From WVZH01 sp034430895 (GTDB taxonomy: Bacteria; Chloroflexota; Anaerolineae; Anaerolineales; E44-bin32): a DNA stretch of 64,000 nucleotides. The notes beneath the pieces were generated by a model. The model saw nothing but the letters and a program-made list of their open reading frames with translations. It did no database searches and was not told where the DNA came from. The stretch is taken from NCBI GenBank assembly GCA_034430895.1, contig DAOUDW010000061.1:67535-131534 (forward strand). The letters run 5' to 3'. Both the position numbers and the translations under genes were made by a program. Positions 7,743 through 16,800 of this stretch are shown here, piece by piece (position 1 is the first letter of the stretch; each line of letters begins with the position of its first letter).

Positions 7743-9302
7743 TTACATAAATTTGTTTTTCAATTCTGCTGCTTCTGCTCCTACAGCTTCAATGGGGAGA
7801 ACTACCTGCTTTTGATCTGCGTCACAGACGAGTTCGACACCCCCTCGTTCCAGGTTCCGCTTACTAACCGTAATACGTGTAAAGCACCCGATCAGATCCG
7901 CGTCCGTAAACTTCACACCCGGCGAGGCATCTCGGTCATCGAGCAACACACTGAGACCCTGCTGCGTCAACGCCTCATACACCTCCTGTGTCTCTTGCGG
8001 AGATCGAAGGTCCACCAAGTACACATCGTACGGCGCCAATCTTGCTGGCCAATGTACGACGCCATCATGTTGAGAGACATCGATCAAAACTGCGAGTATG
8101 GGCTCGATGTATAAGGTTCCCGCGCTTACCAATCCTTGTGCCATATCCCCTTTTTCATCCGAAAACTTAAGCGCCTGGCCGAAATCTTTCCAACCACCCA
8201 AATAGATTCCCGAACGTGATTCGAGTGGTTCACCGCATTGTGGGCATCGATCTCCCGCTTTTGCCATGGCAATATCGTCGATCATGGTGATATTGAAATC
8301 TCGCGGGTAGTTCACTCCTGTATAATGAAAACCCGCCTGGTTTGCACCGCTGGCGAAATTCGCGCCATCTTCAATCGAGAGATCAGCCACAACCAGAACA
8401 CCTTCAGAATCAAGCTGATTCCGAACTTTAAGGTCAATCGGGCTTGCGTAACCAGGTACCGCCCCGCAGTCTTCAATTTCCTTCCGGGAAGCTGGTGTCA
8501 ATGATCCCTGGTTGAGCACGCCCTCGAGCTTCTCAAGACTGATCTCCAGATCGCCTCGAATCAAAGCCAGCACAAGACTACCTTGATCGCTATGTAAGAA
8601 TACGGCTTTCAAGGTCATTGTCTTCGGGATGTTGAGGAATTTAGATAGACCGTCGATCGTGTCCGCTCCCGGTGTCGAAACGATCTCCACCGTCTGGGCT
8701 TCTTCCTGCACAGGATCATTTCGCAGGAATCGTGCATTTGCCTGCGACGCCACATAGGAACACGATGAGCAAGCCAACAACGCTTCCGGTCCGAAATCAC
8801 ATACATACACCCATCCAACGGCATTATCTTTCCACTCCATGCGTTGTGACGCTATACCGAGGGAATCTAGTCTTGTTTCGATCTGATCTAACCATCGCTG
8901 GCGCAGGTCATTCTGTGAAGTCTGTGAAATCGATGCAGAAATCCATTGCAATCCACTCGCCCATCTCGGCCGAGTAAGACCTCTGGGAAGGTTTGAAAAG
9001 AATATTGAACGCTTTGAAAGCAGCCGCAGCGGCAACTGACGATAGGATTGAAGCTCATCGTCGATTACCTCCATCCATCCATCCATATCAACATCTTGCG
9101 GCAACCCCACGAATTCGATTTCGTTATCCGTAGACAACAATGCATGGCATATATTGTTGGCTACACGCAACCCAAAAGGGAGAAATATGATTTTATCTTC
9201 AGCCAGGCGAATCAAAGCTGCCCGAAGCGCATACGCCGTCGACGGATCATTGCCTGCAGGCGTCTGGCGCAGGGTGCGTCCAAAGCTTTCCGTCATTCGC
9301 AT
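7743..9302 (-). CDS. Prolyl-tRNA synthetase-like protein lacking class II catalytic motifs
   Basis: The overall architecture of bacterial ProRS is recognisable over 519 residues (typical ProRS about 570). There is an N-terminal segment with FLPFGLRV and SYRQLPLRLL, and the Cys pair ACSSCSY. An INS/YbaK-like editing domain lies around residues 205-310, with ADTIDGLSKFLNIP and LKAVFL. A CPQCGEP site and a C-terminal anticodon-binding domain (LAPYDVYLVDL) follow. The class II chemistry is missing. After SYRQLPL the motif 2 arginine region is unlike ProRS, and the motif 3 GxGxxR segment reads GTLYIEPILAVL. I infer a pseudo-synthetase, perhaps a trans-editing or regulatory factor. The ATG at 9302 has GAGGAGG upstream. 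Confidence 0.78.
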   Translation of the reverse strand: MRMTESFGRTLRQTPAGNDPSTAYALRAALIRLAEDKIIFLPFGLRVANNICHALLSTDNEIEFVGLPQDVDMDGWMEVIDDELQSYRQLPLRLLSKRSIFFSNLPRGLTRPRWASGLQWISASISQTSQNDLRQRWLDQIETRLDSLGIASQRMEWKDNAVGWVYVCDFGPEALLACSSCSYVASQANARFLRNDPVQEEAQTVEIVSTPGADTIDGLSKFLNIPKTMTLKAVFLHSDQGSLVLALIRGDLEISLEKLEGVLNQGSLTPASRKEIEDCGAVPGYASPIDLKVRNQLDSEGVLVVADLSIEDGANFASGANQAGFHYTGVNYPRDFNITMIDDIAMAKAGDRCPQCGEPLESRSGIYLGGWKDFGQALKFSDEKGDMAQGLVSAGTLYIEPILAVLIDVSQHDGVVHWPARLAPYDVYLVDLRSPQETQEVYEALTQQGLSVLLDDRDASPGVKFTDADLIGCFTRITVSKRNLERGGVELVCDADQKQVVLPIEAVGAEAAELKNKFM

Positions 9303-9327
9303 TCCATCCTCCTCGAGCGAATGGGGA

Positions 9328-10416
9328 TTATAAATCGGGCGGAGTTGTCAGGTCGACTGGCGTCGGTGTGGGATGGACAACAAAACCTTTGCGGCCGCGA
9401 AAGAGAATAAAATTGGTTTCTCCAGCATAGAGTGTTAAATAAGCCTCATATTCAAAACCAGCAAAATCAATTGTGATTTTATAAGGCCCTGCTGGCAAAT
9501 CACTGATCACAAAATTTTCATTATAGTATTCATCGGGGTGAATCGTCGTTAGAACGTACGTCCACACTTCCCATTTTTTATCCGTCTCGAGAGACCGGAT
9601 TTCAATGGGGAACTCTGGCAACAGGAACCCGGAAGTATCGGTAACTCGTCCTGCCAATACCGCCCAACCCTCCGGAGGTACCATCCATAATTCCGGATTT
9701 CTAGTTGCGAAGAAACTATTTTCCCCAAGACGAACTTCAAAGTGTAGGTGAGGGCCGTCCGAGTGTCCGGTCGAACCTACTGTCCCGAGCTGCTCGCCGG
9801 CTTGTACGTACTGTCCATCCCATACAAACATCGATTGCATATGAGCGTATACCGTAAAGAGTTCCTGACCTTGATAGCCAAAATCATGTCGAACTGCGAC
9901 CGCAAGACCGTATGGATCGGAGGGATCTTCGATACCTCGATAGAGCCCATACCCAGCCCACACCACCTCACCCGCTCCTGCGGCAAGCACAGGAGCACCA
10001 CGTTCCGCTCCCAAATCCACACCGGTATGAATAGCCGATTCACCGAAATAGGAACTACCATAGCGGTAAAACGGATGCGGCCAATTCACCTGTCCCGAGG
10101 GAATGGGACGCCAGAAGAAATAATGATCTTCCGCACGCAAAGCCCATGGCGCAGGATATGGCGGCGGTCTCCAATCCAATTCCTCGCTCGGAGCAAAGGT
10201 TGGGAAGATGACGGGCAACGGTGTTCGAGCCGGATCGCCTTGCATCGGATTCAACGCGATTTGCGTAGCCTCTGGAGTCGCGGTTACTAATGGCAACAGA
10301 GCAGCATCGAACGACGCTGTGGCCTGGGACGAGCGATCACCTGTTGCAGGTCCGCAGGCGAACAGCATCACAGCTAACAGCATCATCGTGAGGAGCAGCA
10401 AACCCAGGCGTTTCAT
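9328..10416 (-). CDS. M23-family (LytM-like) metallopeptidase lipoprotein
   Basis: This is a predicted envelope lipoprotein of 362 residues. A signal peptide ending LLAVMLFACG gives a lipobox cysteine at about residue 20. An extended Pro-rich stretch follows, then a peptidase domain with HTGVDLGAERGAPVLA and GHSDGPHLHFEV (HxH), the zinc ligands of lysostaphin-type endopeptidases. A C-terminal beta-rich domain follows, ending in a PTPTP tail. It probably cuts or binds peptidoglycan peptide bridges. Its ATG overlaps the stop of the upstream beta-propeller gene (ATGA), so the two are translated together. Confidence 0.92.
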   Translation of the reverse strand: MKRLGLLLLTMMLLAVMLFACGPATGDRSSQATASFDAALLPLVTATPEATQIALNPMQGDPARTPLPVIFPTFAPSEELDWRPPPYPAPWALRAEDHYFFWRPIPSGQVNWPHPFYRYGSSYFGESAIHTGVDLGAERGAPVLAAGAGEVVWAGYGLYRGIEDPSDPYGLAVAVRHDFGYQGQELFTVYAHMQSMFVWDGQYVQAGEQLGTVGSTGHSDGPHLHFEVRLGENSFFATRNPELWMVPPEGWAVLAGRVTDTSGFLLPEFPIEIRSLETDKKWEVWTYVLTTIHPDEYYNENFVISDLPAGPYKITIDFAGFEYEAYLTLYAGETNFILFRGRKGFVVHPTPTPVDLTTPPDL

Positions 10417-12335
10417 GGCGTTACAGTTGGCGTAAATATCGGCTGCGGCGTTGGTGTTGATGATGGTGTGCGCCAGCGCCAATACCAGGATGTTGCCGTC
10501 GGGCGTGGCGTTCGCGTCGGTGTATTCGTTGGGGTCTGAAACGGTGTCGGCGTGACCAACGCGGAGGCAGGATACAATTCCAGCATCGCATCTGTCCAAC
10601 TTATTTCCCCGCGCTTGACGAATTCATTCAAACGCGTTCCATGGTAGTATGTGCGCCAATTGGGCAGCGCAGGAAGACGTTCGAAACCGTAATCCGATGC
10701 CAATTTCGTAAAATCGACATAATACCCAGGGGGGATAAAATCACGCAAGGATCCACCTTGATCGTAAGCCACCGGGTCTCCGTTGTTCCGTGTGTCGAAA
10801 TCCCACGGCAACTCCCGCAATGGTTCCCCTAATGTGCCGTCTTGAAGAGCAGCAAGCACAAAAACTCGCCAGTAGGTTTGACCACCAAAATCCTCACGAA
10901 TGAATTCGACCCATCCAGCCTGGATCGCTGCGCTGTTGAAGGTGAACGCCCTTCCGGTGTACAACCAATCGTTGTATGCAAATCCAGGAGGCATGGGATC
11001 ATTCAGACCAACAAAGGCATTATCGAGGCTCTCCAAGAAATCCCATCCCAAAACCGAAATGCTGCGCTGCCTGAGCGCGAGAAAATCCTGATCGACCGCA
11101 TCAGATAACGATGGATGAGGTGCACGCACACCGGGCAAATCGACCAATTCCATTCGCGTCGAGCCCTGCTGCGATTCATCCGCCGTGTCATCTACGATTG
11201 GCGCATCGGTGGGTGGAATCCGCTGAGAAGTGTAGATCTCGCCTGGCATCCCGGCCGCTGTCCACGTGACATCATCCACATCAATCCCTGGCATGAGTGG
11301 TATGTCTGTTGCTTCTGTATGATCCAGAGCGAACACATGGAATCGACGATCCAACGCCGTATATAACACAGTGATCATGTAGTGGTTATCAGGAGACCAT
11401 GCTGCGTGGCGACCTTGTCCGACCTCGTAGGGAGCTTGATCCAGGTCGTTCATATCGAACACCTTTACGACATCAATCCCCGAATAAGATTCACTATACG
11501 CCAATGAAAACCCATCCGCATTAAAAACCGGGGATCTTTCCGCAGTTGATTTGGTGTTGGTTAAGTTGCGAAATCGATCATCCGGTTCATCAAGATTTGC
11601 CAGGAATACATCAGGGGAACCATTTCGGTCGGAAACGAAGGCAATACGGCGGCCTCTAGGATCCCAGCTTGGATTTTGGTCCGCACCCTGGTGAATGGTC
11701 AGCTGGATCGGATCTTGACCAAGATCGATGGGCACAATCCAGATATCGAAATTTCCATCGTAGTAGGCCTCAAATGCTAACCAATGCCCATCCGGCGACC
11801 ACGTTGGATTTCCTTCGTAACCCGGTGTATTGGATAGTTGTCTGATTTCACCGGATCGCAAATCCAGGATATATAAATCCCAATATCCATTCCGCCTGGA
11901 GGAAAAGGCAACCGACAACCCATCAGGACTCACAGAAGGATCGCGATCGTCCCATGGGCCACCGGTTAGTTGAGTGGCGTTCGAATCACCGGACACATAG
12001 GCCCACAAGTGCGTTCGTCCATTCTCTCTCGCTGAGTAGATAATCGTTCCCAATGAAGTAATTCTTGTTGGCGCGGGTGTATTGGTGGGCATTATCGGCG
12101 AGGCGGTAAGGGATGGGCTGGGGGTCGGGGTAAATGCCATCGAAGTCGCTAACGAGATTACTGTCGGATCGAGTTGCGTGTCTCGCGTGTTATTTTGAAC
12201 CCAAACCCCTATCCAGCCGATTCCTCCGACTGTTAGTAAAGCAATCAGCAAGAAGAATCGAAAAACCCAGGGTTTTGACGTTCTTCGTCGTATCCCAGGA
12301 GATGTATCCGTCATGGATATATGATTATTTGTCAA
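10413..12335 (-). CDS. Membrane-anchored TolB/WD40-type beta-propeller protein
   Basis: The protein has 640 residues. A cytoplasmic N-terminus and one membrane helix (about residues 24-48) are followed by a Pro/Thr linker. Repeated blades of the TolB type follow, with motifs such as DRDPSVSPDG, GNPTWSPDG, QNPSWDPRG and AFVSDRNGS. A C-terminal domain of unknown type ends in a second PTPTPT-rich tail. Proteins like this sit outside the membrane as binding scaffolds, and the ligand is not evident. The start is probably a TTG at 12335 after AGAGGA. It is coupled to the downstream M23 lipoprotein, which suggests a joint envelope role. Confidence 0.82.
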   Translation of the reverse strand: MTNNHISMTDTSPGIRRRTSKPWVFRFFLLIALLTVGGIGWIGVWVQNNTRDTQLDPTVISLATSMAFTPTPSPSLTASPIMPTNTPAPTRITSLGTIIYSARENGRTHLWAYVSGDSNATQLTGGPWDDRDPSVSPDGLSVAFSSRRNGYWDLYILDLRSGEIRQLSNTPGYEGNPTWSPDGHWLAFEAYYDGNFDIWIVPIDLGQDPIQLTIHQGADQNPSWDPRGRRIAFVSDRNGSPDVFLANLDEPDDRFRNLTNTKSTAERSPVFNADGFSLAYSESYSGIDVVKVFDMNDLDQAPYEVGQGRHAAWSPDNHYMITVLYTALDRRFHVFALDHTEATDIPLMPGIDVDDVTWTAAGMPGEIYTSQRIPPTDAPIVDDTADESQQGSTRMELVDLPGVRAPHPSLSDAVDQDFLALRQRSISVLGWDFLESLDNAFVGLNDPMPPGFAYNDWLYTGRAFTFNSAAIQAGWVEFIREDFGGQTYWRVFVLAALQDGTLGEPLRELPWDFDTRNNGDPVAYDQGGSLRDFIPPGYYVDFTKLASDYGFERLPALPNWRTYYHGTRLNEFVKRGEISWTDAMLELYPASALVTPTPFQTPTNTPTRTPRPTATSWYWRWRTPSSTPTPQPIFTPTVTP

Positions 12336-12477
12336 CGGTCCTCTTCCTCAAGCATGCGATTATACCTGGGTTCTCTATTCACGCCATTTTGTGCAAGGTA
12401 GATGCCAATAGACAGGCAAAAGAAAATCTGTAATAAGATAATAAGAAAGGAAAGCTCTGGCCTTCCGGGGAAATAAC

Positions 12478-12502
12478 AAGAGCCGGTTTAAAACCGGCTC
12501 AA
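12478..12502 (-). terminator. Intrinsic terminator of the NHLP/IrrE-like operon
   Basis: A perfect hairpin (arms GAGCCGG and CCGGCTC around an A/T loop) lies at 12480-12500, 35 bases beyond the 12535 stop codon. CTTGTTATTT follows on the minus strand. The T-run is modest. Confidence 0.65.
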
Positions 12503-12534
12503 AATCATAAGAGGAAAATTGAATGTAGATCGTA

Positions 12535-13035
12535 TTACGCCATACTCAACTCTTCACAGCGTTTTGAAGCTGCGTGGATTGGGATTTTAAAATCAGCTAC
12601 CATTTTCATCACAGATCTATCATCTGCGCAAAACCGACACAACAAACGCGGTGGTGCCAGCAGGATACGCGCAAAGAACTCCGCAGATTCCCGCAGATGA
12701 GGCTCAACCAATTCAAAAAGACCCATTTTCTGTCCGTGCTTGCTGGTAATCAACGCACTTAGCGTTTCTCGTGCAAGTGCAAAGCGTCGTGTTTCTGGGT
12801 CGAGATTTGAATGGACGAAAACATGTCCGCTCTGATCGGGCAGGCGTGCGAAAGTAGCGTCCCATAATTCAGAATTCATCTCCACAACACCGAAATCCGA
12901 ATCATACAACGCGGGAGGATTCCTTAACAGATCCTCGATAGGAACAGGCGGTCTCATCACACTGAGATAATCAACAAGCCCCTGTGCGATGTTCTGTAAA
13001 AACCACTGCCGTTCATTCTTCGTACAAGTCATCAT
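12535..13035 (-). CDS. ImmA/IrrE-like protein with lost zinc ligands
   Basis: The protein has 166 residues. Its middle part follows the ImmA/IrrE metallopeptidase pattern. RRFALARETLSAL sits where active members have an FxxAHExxH helix, and ESAEFFARILLAP sits where they have the third ligand and FAxxLLxP. Both histidines of HExxH are replaced (Arg and Ser), so it is probably not a protease. It may act as a binding or partner protein. CRFC near the end could bind metal. Its start overlaps the stop of the 96-residue gene upstream by four bases. The family assignment is by pattern only. Confidence 0.6.
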   Translation of the reverse strand: MMTCTKNERQWFLQNIAQGLVDYLSVMRPPVPIEDLLRNPPALYDSDFGVVEMNSELWDATFARLPDQSGHVFVHSNLDPETRRFALARETLSALITSKHGQKMGLFELVEPHLRESAEFFARILLAPPRLLCRFCADDRSVMKMVADFKIPIHAASKRCEELSMA

Positions 13036-13322
13036 GCAGCTTGATCGTCCTCAAGATAATCTCGATCTGGAATCAGACCAGCCATGGGCGAAGGCAAATC
13101 GATTTCAAGTAGTCTCGCCTCCGAAGCCTTTACGATCCGGTATGCTTTAATCGCAAATTCAACAAACGATCTCGCTTCAAGTTGACCGAGATCAGAACGA
13201 AGCTCGGGAGATAAATCCATCTCATCGAGAATCTCAGACATACTGCCGGAAGTGAACGCTTGCACAATACCAGGATCAATAATCGAACGCGCTACAAGTT
13301 GATTCAGGCTTTGCATACTCAT
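13032..13322 (-). CDS. Os1348/NHLP-like small protein
   Basis: This small acidic protein has 96 residues. The stretch VARSIIDPGIVQAF, LSPELRSDLGQLEA and FVEFA resembles Os1348-family NHLP-clan proteins, which have a helical leader-like domain related to RiPP leader peptides. There is no double-Gly cleavage site followed by a Cys-rich core, so it is not an obvious precursor. The start ATG has AGGAGG eight bases upstream. The gene follows the 15-codon gene and the hairpin at 13363-13391, so it is probably expressed by read-through. It is translationally coupled to the IrrE-like gene. Confidence 0.6.
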   Translation of the reverse strand: MSMQSLNQLVARSIIDPGIVQAFTSGSMSEILDEMDLSPELRSDLGQLEARSFVEFAIKAYRIVKASEARLLEIDLPSPMAGLIPDRDYLEDDQAA

Positions 13323-13354
13323 CAGAACAACCTCCTAAATTTCAATGGATTTAG

Positions 13355-13391
13355 AAACAAAAAGGCAGCAAGTTACCTCGCCTCGCTGCCT
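13355..13391 (-). terminator. Terminator/attenuator hairpin after the 15-codon gene
   Basis: Arms AGGCAGC (13391-13385) and GCTGCCT (13369-13363) form a 7-bp stem around a 15-base loop and run into TTTTTGTTT on the minus strand. It lies between the micropeptide stop and the NHLP-like start. It should terminate most transcripts, leaving a short mRNA that encodes only the micropeptide, with partial read-through into the two genes below. Confidence 0.7.
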
Positions 13392-13434
13392 GGCGTCTTT
13401 GTGCGATCAAACGGTACGTATGGATAACTGATTA

Positions 13435-13482
13435 TTACGGTCCAATAATTCCCATACCGCGTACGCAACGAACTTTCGACAT
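13435..13482 (-). CDS. 15-residue micropeptide gene
   Basis: The ATG at 13482 is preceded by a near-perfect Shine-Dalgarno, AAGGAGG with a 5-base spacer (TTGCC). The frame encodes MSKVRCVRGMGIIGP and then TAA. The peptide is basic at its N-terminus and hydrophobic at its C-terminus, with one Cys. It has no signal peptide and no run of a single amino acid codon that would suggest classical attenuation. It has its own promoter with SARP-type repeats and is followed by a terminator-like hairpin, so it looks like an expressed unit in its own right. It could be a signalling peptide, a RiPP-like precursor or a leader peptide. I do not recognise the family. Confidence 0.65.
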   Translation of the reverse strand: MSKVRCVRGMGIIGP

Positions 13483-13824
13483 GGCAACCTCCTTGAAGAA
13501 TTACTATCGCTCTCTCCTTACTAATCTACAATATGGCTCTCAACAGATTCTCAACGTAACAAGGCTTGTTTGTATTAAAGGAAAAATCATCCTTCAGCAG
13601 TGATGAAACCTGGAACCGCTGAAACGTATCATCATCAGCCAGCTTTCATGCTTCCGTTTTAGAAGGTAACCTCACCCCTACTTTATTAATTACATTGAGA
13701 TGTCCATCTGATAGAACGTAATAAATGGCAGGATTTTCTATGATTGAATGAAAATACGTAGTCACGCAAGGAAAATTGCGGATTATCTAACGATGCTGGC
13801 ACCAGACAGCAAAAGAACAAGATA
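13483..13824. other. Intergenic region between the regulator and micropeptide genes
   Basis: These 342 bases contain the micropeptide ribosome binding site (13494-13488) and the repeat promoter annotated separately. I see no further gene. The remainder (13561-13824) is AT-rich and lacks a clear terminator for the regulator gene. Confidence 0.5.
13523..13555 (-). promoter_or_regulatory. Micropeptide promoter with SARP-type heptamer direct repeats
   Basis: The heptamer GTTGAGA occurs at 13555-13549 and again at 13544-13538, separated by four bases (ATCT), an 11-bp period. A -10-like TAGATT lies nine bases further on (13528-13523). SARP regulators are known to bind heptamer direct repeats with 11-bp spacing placed about 8 bp before the -10, in place of a normal -35. 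The neighbouring gene encodes a protein with a SARP-type C-terminus. Confidence 0.65.
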
Positions 13825-16800
13825 CTACTTAATCAAACGTTGATATAAATCACGGATAGGCTTCGGAGGGTCTAATCCCAATTCTGTCGAGAGAATATTC
13901 ACATATTTCTGATAGTGATTGATGATTTCCCCTCTACGTCCCAATCTACCCAAGGCTTCGAGAAATTGAAAATTGGTATCGTCACGATAGGGATCAATTT
14001 GCAGAGCTTGACGAAGCGTATTAACTGCCCGCAACGGTTGATCGCGGATCAATGCTTCCTCGGCATGCTGCGCCAATAAGTCTAGATATTGGATTTCTAA
14101 ATCCCGACGCCTTTCAATAACCCAATCCGAATTGAATTCCGACAGGAAAAAACCAGTATATGAATTTATTGCTTCCGTGAGCGCGAACATACGGCGAGGG
14201 TCACCGATAGGCAGACTCTCTGCCACAGATGCCGCCCGCTCAAATTGGGCGACGTCGTATTCAATAGGCACTTCGGTATTCATCGAGTACACAGACCCTT
14301 CATGCAAAATGGTTGAACGACCGAGCACACGCCGCAAACTGTATACAGCGGTATGTAAATTCGCCACCTGACGTCCTGGAGGATGGTGTTGCCAAAACGT
14401 CTCCAGAAGCACATCCCGATCCATGCGTCGGTGATCAACGAGATAAAACAAAACCTCGCGGGCAAGTGGTTTGAACTCTGTTAAGACAGCTTCATCACTC
14501 CGAATACTGGATTCTCCAAGTGCTGAAAAAGAGAGCAGAATACCTTTCGATTCTTCCTCTTCACTAAGACTCCGATAATGTTGCGCTACAGCCCGCATCA
14601 TCTCCACTCTTCGCAAGATGATCGAGAGAGAAGGATGGCTTCCAAGATGGTTTCGTGCAAAATCCCGAAAGGCGTTATTAAAAGCATATTCTGCCGAAAG
14701 TAGCTGCTCGGTTCCATTCGTGTTTGCACAATCCAATGCCTGCGTAAGGGTATCCTGCGAAGTTTGTTTCTCACCGGTGATGAACTCCGCGTGCGCTTGA
14801 AAGAAAAGTGCTAGCGTTTTTTCAGAGACATCAATACTCGATTCACGCCTTATCAATGCCTTCAGCTTGTCAATTACTTGCTGAGGTTTCACCGCAGTTT
14901 CAAGTACGGCTATTTGAATAGCGATATTGGGCGATAATTCAGTCGTTTTATTCAGGTTAATCGCCCGCCGAAGCCACTCATGTGCCAGTCCACTCCCCCC
15001 TCGTCTCCGATGTAAAATGCTGGTCTGTACGCATCCGTAAGAGACTTGTGGAAAATCATCCAATCGGACCGCGATGTCCATACCTTGGCCATACAATTCT
15101 GCAGCTTGCAAAGCGAGATCGAGATCATTGAACAAATCAGCTTGTCCAAGCAATATCATGGCTTCGTGTGGGGGGCTTGCCGCCTGGCGTGCGTATTTCA
15201 AACCTTCGTTATATAGCTCCATGGCTTCTTCGTAGTGTCCACGTTGATGAGAATCATGAGCGAGATTGTTGAAAGAAATCGCCAATTGGAGTGGCGCACC
15301 CTCACCTAACAATATTTTATGTGCCCGTTGCGTTGCGCCACTCGCTTGGGAGGTTTTCCCCAAGGAAATCTGAATGGTCGAGAAGTCGATGAGAACGTTG
15401 GCTAAAGTCAGCCGATCATCTGTATGTTGCAACAAGTCGATCGCTGCGGTTGCATACGTCTCCGCTGCACGAAAATCTCCCTTTCGATGGGATGCGAGTG
15501 CACGTAACCGCAAGCACTGCGCTTTCCTTAATCGGCTGCCCGAAGGTTTCAAGATCTTTTCTGCTTGATCCACCGCCGCTATAGTTTCATCGGATAAACC
15601 ACGACGAAGTGCAATGTGACCGCAAAGAATCTCAGCATAAGCCTGGATGTTTTTTGGCGATCGTGGGCGAATCATCGTTTTCGTCTGAGCGAGTATTTCT
15701 TCCGCTTCTTCCAACAATCCCTGATTGATATATTTCGCCGCAAGATAGAGTAGCACGCGAAGTGCGGGAGTTCCCACTTCTTCCAGTCGTTGCGCCCAAA
15801 CCTCCAGCGTCTTCCAGCGGCCGCTGCCGTACATTTCACTGGCACTCCGGTCAGCCAATTCAGCTGCACGTTTGCCAGCCCCGGCGTCACAGAAAAGCTC
15901 AACAGCATATTCAGGGGAATCATGATTGGCCAGATATTGCGCCGCGCGAATGAGTAACCGCCGGTACCGCAGGGCGTCCCCACCCTGTAAAGTCTCCAGA
16001 AGGAATTCACGAAATTGAGGATGGTATTCGTACGTTCGTGGACCTTCTTCCGTTGCGGTGACGAACAAACTCCGTTCGACGCTGCGAGAAAACATGCTCG
16101 CACTATCGTCCCGCTGCAACAAGTAATTACAACCATCCACGGTCATAACCGAAAAAACCGAAGTGTCCAAAACAAACCGACGCAAATCATCAGGTTGTCG
16201 ATTAAGAACGACGGAAGCCAGGTACTCAAAGACCATCGGCCGCGAACTTGTCTTTAACGCACTTAATCCTCTACCCGATAATTCTGCCGACATGATCACA
16301 CCCGTGATCCAGCCACGGGTATCATGCTGCAATCGCTCTGCCGCGTCCTCACTGATCTCGATGCTGGAATGAACGCGTGCGAGTTGGATAACTTCCTCTT
16401 TCGACAACGCCAGGTCTTGAGGGCCGAAGCCGATCAGGTTTCCTTCTGCCATGAACCGCGCTAAAGAAACTTCGAGGACTTCTCGCCCAGAGGCAATCAA
16501 AGTGACCTGTTCAGGTAGTTCCTCCAGGAACCGGTCCATGAAATTCAAAATCGGTCTGGATTTGTTGATCCAATGGACATCATCCATTGCGATGACGAAC
16601 GTCTCGCTGATATTGGTATCGATCACTTCGACAAACCTGCGTGCGAGTGCTTCAGGCGAGTATTGAGAAAGAGTCTCAAAATCAAAAGCACCTTGCAAGC
16701 GTCGAAAACGGCGTTGCAGTGAGCTGGAAAGCACCATGGCGAAATGAATCAGGTCTTGATCTACTGCGGAGAGACGGACCCAACAGATGGGCAATTCGGT

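Noticed and set aside
10413..12100. Repetitive Pro/Thr codons as a possible repeat or CRISPR-like array
   Set aside because: They are irregular coding repeats for extracytoplasmic linkers, with no constant repeat-spacer pattern. No CRISPR array was found anywhere in the window.
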